The translations under genes and the position numbers were made by a program. A stretch of DNA of 64,000 nt. Source: Branchipolynoe longqiensis (Eukaryota; Annelida; Polychaeta; Phyllodocida; Polynoidae). How positions within the stretch are numbered: the stretch's first letter is position 1; the number at the start of each line of letters is the position of its first letter. The stretch spans positions 75,275,040 to 75,339,039 of the forward strand of contig CM059193.1 in the NCBI GenBank assembly GCA_030323885.1. The letters are read 5' to 3'. The notes under the pieces were generated by a model. It ran no database searches. It worked only from the letters and a program-made list of their open reading frames with translations, and was not told the origin of the DNA. Below, one piece after another: positions 63,976 through 64,000 of this stretch.

Positions 63976-64000
63976 CCTTGACATCATTGGGGTGTGAATT

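Overview
The window is eukaryotic, repeat-rich, AT-rich animal DNA. It carries the 3' part of one large intron-rich host gene on the + strand, followed by about 24.6 kb in which I see no host gene. The 14 exons I can join (896 to 39382) keep one frame across every junction. They encode the last 1,099 residues of a thrombospondin type-1 domain-containing protein 7 (THSD7A/B-type) ortholog. It has roughly nine to ten TSP1 repeats, a Cys-rich EGF-like end, one transmembrane helix and an unusually long cytoplasmic tail. The signal peptide, first exons and promoter lie upstream of the window. The host is probably a mollusc or another lophotrochozoan. This is inferred from a dispersed repeat that I remember as common in molluscan genomes (its end reads GTCGTTAAATAAAACAA), not from a search.

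Layout. 1-895: intron with a TTAA-flanked MITE. 896-8674: exons 1-4, with introns holding a 43-bp satellite, SINEs, MITEs and a foldback element. 8675-16299: a 7.6-kb intron containing a 4.67-kb DNA transposon (10968-15635) with long inverted termini and a decayed gene whose motif order resembles a FEN1/XPG (PIN-superfamily) nuclease, followed by a Cys-rich CXC-like domain. 16300-31467: exons 5-12 (TSP1 repeats, EGF-like modules, transmembrane exon), with several tandem arrays and MITEs between them. One intron contains relic tandem copies of the start of exon 9. 31468-39382: cytoplasmic exons 13-14, separated by a 5-kb intron with LINE debris, AT and G/C-homopolymer tracts and a SINE.

39383-64000: no convincing host coding sequence. 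It holds AT-rich minisatellites, a truncated LINE reverse transcriptase (48000-49160) with one stop, a 64/128-bp higher-order tandem repeat (52.85-54.66 kb), a decayed 5S rRNA-derived repeat group (55.2-55.7 kb), a 52-bp tandem array (57.9-59.0 kb), and many MITEs.

Most ORFs in the window are chance or repeat-derived. The two things most worth following up are the PIN/FEN-like nuclease transposon and the extended intracellular tail of the THSD7-type receptor. Coordinates of repeats are by eye and good to a few bases unless inverted termini or target duplications fix them.
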